Part shown: piece by piece, positions 60,931-64,000 of the stretch
Layout: each line of letters begins with the position of its first letter
Position numbering within the stretch: position 1 is the first letter of the stretch
Assembly (NCBI RefSeq): GCF_013385425.1
Contig: NZ_JACAQA010000020.1
Span: 60,704-124,703 of the forward strand
Direction of reading: 5' to 3'
Source: Pseudomonas gingeri
GTDB taxonomy: Bacteria > Pseudomonadota > Gammaproteobacteria > Pseudomonadales > Pseudomonadaceae
Length of the DNA stretch: 64,000 bases
Notes under the pieces: generated by a model
What the model was told of the DNA's origin: nothing
The model's input: only the letters and a program-made list of their open reading frames with translations
The model's database searches: none
Program-made: the position numbers and the translations under genes

Positions 60931-61671
60931 TTACCAGCGTTCATTCCAGGGACGCAGATCGAGCTCGAAGGTCCAGGCATCGCGGGGCTGGCTGTGCAGG
61001 TACCAATAATTCTCGGCGATATGGGCGGGGTCGAGAATGCCGTCCTGATCCTTGAGGGCGTACTTTTCCGGGAAGTTGCTGCGGATAAAGTCGGTGTCGA
61101 TGGCTCCGTCGACCACCACATGGGCCACATGAATATTCAGCGGGCCCAACTCCCGCGCCATGCTCTGGGCCAAGGCCCGGATACCGTGCTTGGCGCCGGC
61201 AAACGCGGCGAAACCGGCGGCCCCACGCAGGCCGGCGGTGGCACCAGTGAACAGGATAGTGCCGCGTTTGCGGGTGACCATGCGCTTGGCGACTTCACGG
61301 GCATTGAGGAACCCTGAGAAGCAGGCCATTTCCCAGATCTTGAAGTACTTGCGCGCGGTTTCTTCAAGGATGCTGCAGGGCACATTGGCGCCGATATTAA
61401 AGACGAATGCTTCGATCGGGCCGATCTGGCTCTCGATCTGTTCGATCAGGGCGATAACATCCTCTTCCTTGCGCGCATCGCAGGCAAACCCATGGGCTTC
61501 GCCGCCGGCCTGCTGGATGGCCTCCACCAAGGGTTGCAACTTGTCGGCACTGCGCCGCGTGACGCAGGCGATAAACCCTTCGGCGGCAAAACGTTTGGCG
61601 ATGGCACCGCCCGTAGCGTCGCCGGCACCGACGACCAATACGACTTTCTTGTTCTGGGTTGCAGTAGTCAT
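60931..61671 (-). CDS. Short-chain dehydrogenase/reductase
   Basis: 246 residues. Cofactor motif LVVGAGDATGGAIAKRFAAEG (GxxxGxG variant), DAR, NIGAN. The usual Ser-Tyr-Lys triad is not seen in standard form: the region reads FTGATAGLRGAAGFAAFAGAKHGIRALAQSMARELG, with Phe in the Tyr position before A-G-AK, so it is an atypical (possibly non-catalytic or divergent) SDR. With the downstream isomerase-like gene it forms an operon divergent from a TetR regulator. Confidence 0.88.
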   Translation of the reverse strand: MTTATQNKKVVLVVGAGDATGGAIAKRFAAEGFIACVTRRSADKLQPLVEAIQQAGGEAHGFACDARKEEDVIALIEQIESQIGPIEAFVFNIGANVPCSILEETARKYFKIWEMACFSGFLNAREVAKRMVTRKRGTILFTGATAGLRGAAGFAAFAGAKHGIRALAQSMARELGPLNIHVAHVVVDGAIDTDFIRSNFPEKYALKDQDGILDPAHIAENYWYLHSQPRDAWTFELDLRPWNERW

Positions 61672-61690
61672 GTGTGGATCGCTCTTTTAG

Positions 61691-61718
61691 TAAACGGTCG
61701 TTAACTAAACGAACGTTA
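61691..61718. promoter_or_regulatory. Tandem TetR operator
   Basis: TAAACGGTCGTTA (61691-61703) and TAAACGAACGTTA (61706-61718) are near-identical palindromic 13-mers two bases apart in the divergent promoter region of the SDR and tetR-like genes. Confidence 0.8.
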
Positions 61719-61763
61719 TGCTACGATTCACCCATCGTCAAGGCGGTCAACAGGAACGGCACC

Positions 61764-62327
61764 ATGCGTTATTCCCTCAGTCACAAGCAGCAAACCCGTG
61801 AGCGGTTGCTCGAAAGCAGCGCGCTGTCGGCAAAACGGGAAGGTTTTGCGGGCGTCGGCGTCGACGGCCTGATGAAAGCCATCGGCCTCAGTGGCGGGGC
61901 GTTCTATGGCCATTTCTCGTCCAAGGACGAATTGTTCAGTTCAATTGTCGAGCGGGAATTGAGCCAGAGCCTGGTGCGGCTGGGCGGGGAGGGGGAGCCC
62001 GATCAGGCGCAGCTCAAGCGTTGCCTGAAGCTCTACCTGAGCATGAGCCATGTCGAGCAGCCGGAGAATGGTTGTGCCTTGCCCGCGCTGGGGGCGGAAA
62101 TCGCGAGGGCGGATCTGGCGGTGCGCCAGCAGGCCGAAGACTGGATCTATCGGTTACAGCAGCGCTGGGCACAAGCACTGGGCAGCGAAAGCCAGGCCTG
62201 GTCGATTCTGTCCCAGTGCGTGGGGGCATTGGTGGTGGCGCGAATGCTGGTGACTCCGGACATTCAGCGCCAGGTGTTGCGATCCAGCCATGATGAAATC
62301 AATCGGCAACTGGCAGGGGCGGTTTAG
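61764..62327 (+). CDS. TetR-family repressor
   Basis: 187 residues from ATG 61764 (CAGGAACGG upstream). The N-terminal helix-turn-helix SALSAKREGFAGVGVDGLMKAIGLSGGAFYGHFSSKDELF is followed by a C-terminal ligand domain with ENGCALPALGAEIARAD, the subgroup of NemR/AcuR-like repressors that often contain a reactive Cys. The double operator before it suggests control of itself and of the divergent SDR operon. Its last 29 bp overlap a lipoprotein gene on the other strand. Confidence 0.9.
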   Translation: MRYSLSHKQQTRERLLESSALSAKREGFAGVGVDGLMKAIGLSGGAFYGHFSSKDELFSSIVERELSQSLVRLGGEGEPDQAQLKRCLKLYLSMSHVEQPENGCALPALGAEIARADLAVRQQAEDWIYRLQQRWAQALGSESQAWSILSQCVGALVVARMLVTPDIQRQVLRSSHDEINRQLAGAV

Positions 62328-62622
62328 GGCTCAGCGCGGAGGGCTTTTTGCAGATGATGATCATGCTGCGGCTGGTATAGCCGGCCGGGTTGAGGCCGAA
62401 CGGGTAATCACCCGGGTCTTCCACGGCGTCGCCGGATTTGGCCAGCACTTTATAGCCGCTATCGCTGCAGGAGTCGGCGGCTTTGGTGTAGCACTTTTCC
62501 CAGGAGGATGTCAGCCCGGAACAGTTGATATGGACGCCACGCTTGCCGTATTTCATCGGTTTCGAGGTCGCGGCGCAGCCAGCGACGGCAAGTACTGCCA
62601 GGACTATCAAGAAGCGTTTCAT
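62299..62622 (-). CDS. Small lipoprotein of unknown function
   Basis: 107 residues from ATG 62622 (GGGAAGG upstream). Signal peptide MKRFLIVLAVLAVAGC with lipobox VAGC (Cys16). The mature part has four further cysteines (INCSG, EKCYTKAADSCSDSGY, IIICKK), probably forming two disulfides. Similar small pseudomonad lipoproteins with CxxxAxxxCxxxGY are common and uncharacterised. Confidence 0.85.
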   Translation of the reverse strand: MKRFLIVLAVLAVAGCAATSKPMKYGKRGVHINCSGLTSSWEKCYTKAADSCSDSGYKVLAKSGDAVEDPGDYPFGLNPAGYTSRSMIIICKKPSALSPKPPLPVAD

Positions 62623-62788
62623 TACCTTCCCTATCTCTGCCCCCGGATCAATCCGTCCGGTTTGGCTTTTTTCGTGCCGCCTGATTCTTCCTTGATGCCC
62701 CTGTCCAAAATATTCAAGGCTGGCATTGAGTTAGGCGTAAACATGTCCTATTTGAGCGGTAAATACCAGCGCTGGCTCACACTCTGTT

Positions 62789-63676
62789 TCAATCGACCGC
62801 GACGGGCGGTGCGGACTCCTTGCGCAGGGTCAGGGTAGCGCCGACGGAGGCGCAGATAATGCAGGCGATGGCGAGCCACTGGGCAACGGACAGGTACTCG
62901 TGGAGGAACAGCATCCCGGACAATGCGCCGAAGGAGGGTTCGATGCTCATCAAGGTGCCGAAGGTGCGCGCGGGCAGGCGCGTCAGGGCGACCATCTCGA
63001 GGCTGTAGGGCAGGGCGGTGGAGAGGATGGCAACGCCGATGGCCGCCGGGATCAGGGCTGGGGTGAGCAGCGCGGCACCGGCGTGGACGATACCGATCGG
63101 GGCGATGAACAGGGCGGCAATCACCACGCCGAGCGCGGCGGTTTGAACGCCATTATCGTGGCCGGCTTTCTGGCCATAGAGGATATACAGCGCCCAGCAG
63201 ACACCCGCTCCCAGTGCATAGCTGACGCCGAGCAGATCAAGGCTGGCGCTGGCGGCGCCGGTGGGGATCAACAGCAGCAGGCCACTGACTGCCAGGGCAA
63301 TCCAGAGAAAGTCGATGGCCCGGCGTGAGGCGTAGATCGCCACCGCCAGGGGGCCGGTGAACTCCAGGGCAACGCCGATGCCCAGGGGCACGCTTCTCAA
63401 GGACATATAGAAGAGGAAGTTCATGCCACCCAGGGCAATGCCATAGATGATCACGGTGCGCAGGGATTTGGCGGTGAACTTGGCTCGCCAGGGGCGCAGG
63501 ACCAGTACCATGATGATGCTGGCAAATACCAGGCGCAGGGTTGTGGTGCCCTGGGCACCGACAATCGGGAACATGCTTTTGGCCAGGGAGGCACCGGATT
63601 GAATCGAGGCCATTGCGATAAGCAGCAGGCCGACGGGGAAAAGTGTCGAGGCCAGGCTGCGGGACTGCTGGGTCAT
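62789..63676 (-). CDS. EamA/RhtA-type DMT-family exporter
   Basis: 295 residues from ATG 63676, aligned with the start of RhtA; a GTG at 63760 would add 28 residues without ribosome site. Ten hydrophobic helices in two EamA repeats: ASIQSGASLAKSMFPIVGAQGTTTLRLVFA, GMNFLFYMSLRSVPLGIGVALEFTGPLAVA and ALPYSLEMVALTRLPARTFGTLMSIEPSFGALSGMLFLHE, all typical of RhtA, which exports threonine and homoserine. The substrate here could be another amino acid. Confidence 0.9.
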   Translation of the reverse strand: MTQQSRSLASTLFPVGLLLIAMASIQSGASLAKSMFPIVGAQGTTTLRLVFASIIMVLVLRPWRAKFTAKSLRTVIIYGIALGGMNFLFYMSLRSVPLGIGVALEFTGPLAVAIYASRRAIDFLWIALAVSGLLLLIPTGAASASLDLLGVSYALGAGVCWALYILYGQKAGHDNGVQTAALGVVIAALFIAPIGIVHAGAALLTPALIPAAIGVAILSTALPYSLEMVALTRLPARTFGTLMSIEPSFGALSGMLFLHEYLSVAQWLAIACIICASVGATLTLRKESAPPVAVD

Positions 63677-64000
63677 GGGGAGAGTGTCATCCGGGGCTAT
63701 ATAAGGGAGGTAGGTGTATATGATGCGGAACAACGCATCATTGAGCAATATATTGCTCACTTTGTTGGGTTGGCTCGCTGGCTGTGGTGTTCATATAGGT
63801 GGAGCAAGGCTTAAGGGCCTCTTCTCGGGCAAGCCCTGCTCCTACAGTCCTCTGTCGTTCCCCAATTTTGTATACGACGCAAACCTGTAGGAGCAGGGCT
63901 TGTCGGATCGCCGCACCGCCGCGAAGACGTCAGTACTAACGCCGCAGACCTTATTGTTTACGGCGTTTTTGGCCCTTATGACAGAAAAGTGAAAATAAGC
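63677..64000. other. Gene-free right edge
   Basis: 324 bp to the end of the window with no convincing frame. An AT-rich promoter-like part lies before the exporter gene, then a REP pair (63826-63907), and a weak hairpin ACGCCG/CGGCGT followed by TTTTT (63939-63970) that could end a gene lying beyond the window. Confidence 0.6.
63826..63907. repeat. REP pair (inverted)
   Basis: GGGCAAGCCCTGCTCCTACA (63827-63846) and TGTAGGAGCAGGGCTTGTC (63886-63904), the same core as at 4544-4620. Confidence 0.85.

Noticed and set aside
63939..63970. Hairpin with T-run at the right edge as a certain terminator
   Set aside because: Only six base pairs with a 16-nt loop and no gene seen before it on the plus strand; mentioned only within the edge region.

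Overview
The window is GC-rich, densely coding chromosomal DNA from a fluorescent-group Pseudomonas (P. fluorescens/protegens/chlororaphis type). This rests on a pyoverdine acylase gene (pvdQ) beside a Fur-like gene and an orphan FecR gene, a complete msuEDC-sfnR and sfnG/sfnB sulfonate/sulfone cluster, an ANR-type regulon, and many REP elements of the GTAGGAGC...GCTTGCC kind between genes. I see no rRNA, tRNA, CRISPR array, insertion sequence or phage. The 5' edge cuts tamA; the 3' edge lies in non-coding DNA after an EamA transporter.

Layout. 0-4.5 kb: tamA (partial) and tamB, the translocation and assembly module. 4.6-7.2 kb: an aldo/keto reductase divergent from its LysR regulator, then two tiny membrane or lipoprotein genes. 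7.2-11.4 kb: iron/pyoverdine group (short Fur-like protein, pvdQ, FecR-type anti-sigma factor probably FpvR), with a 32-bp tandem repeat and a PvdS-like box before pvdQ. 11.6-17.2 kb: nitrilase, acetyltransferase, an OmpA/HhH-domain gene pair, a WYL regulator, an NTF2-like protein and zapE.

17.2-27.7 kb is a low-oxygen island. It holds an MgtC/DUF4010 membrane protein, four two-domain universal stress proteins, a GNAT enzyme, an FNR/ANR paralogue with all four cluster cysteines, a zinc alcohol dehydrogenase and a solitary ArcD antiporter. Seven ANR-box palindromes (TTGAT-N4-ATCAA type) sit in its promoters.

27.9-37.6 kb is filled by two tandem paralogous genes for soluble-looking giants of about 1,600 residues, resembling the Pseudomonas DUF6543/dermonecrotic-toxin-like family. 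They are the best candidate here for an undescribed system. 37.7-43.9 kb: a translationally coupled gnd-zwf-HAD phosphatase operon, a dienoyl-CoA isomerase-like crotonase, nudC and a TauE/SafE permease.

44-54.7 kb is an organosulfur-scavenging cluster: two SfnB/DszC-like flavin enzymes, sfnG, a MetI/MetQ-like importer without an ATPase, a soxR/monooxygenase pair with a clear SoxR box, and the msuE-msuD-msuC-sfnR operon. Four -24/-12 (sigma-54) promoters can be read before its transcription units. This fits SfnR, a sigma-54 activator encoded in the cluster, and it shares a CTGTTGC element. 55-64 kb: cysteine desulfurase, M24 aminopeptidase P, LysR with a divergent quinone-oxidoreductase-like enzyme, a DsbA-like/HCCA isomerase with an SDR under a divergent TetR with a double operator, a small lipoprotein and an EamA/RhtA-type exporter.
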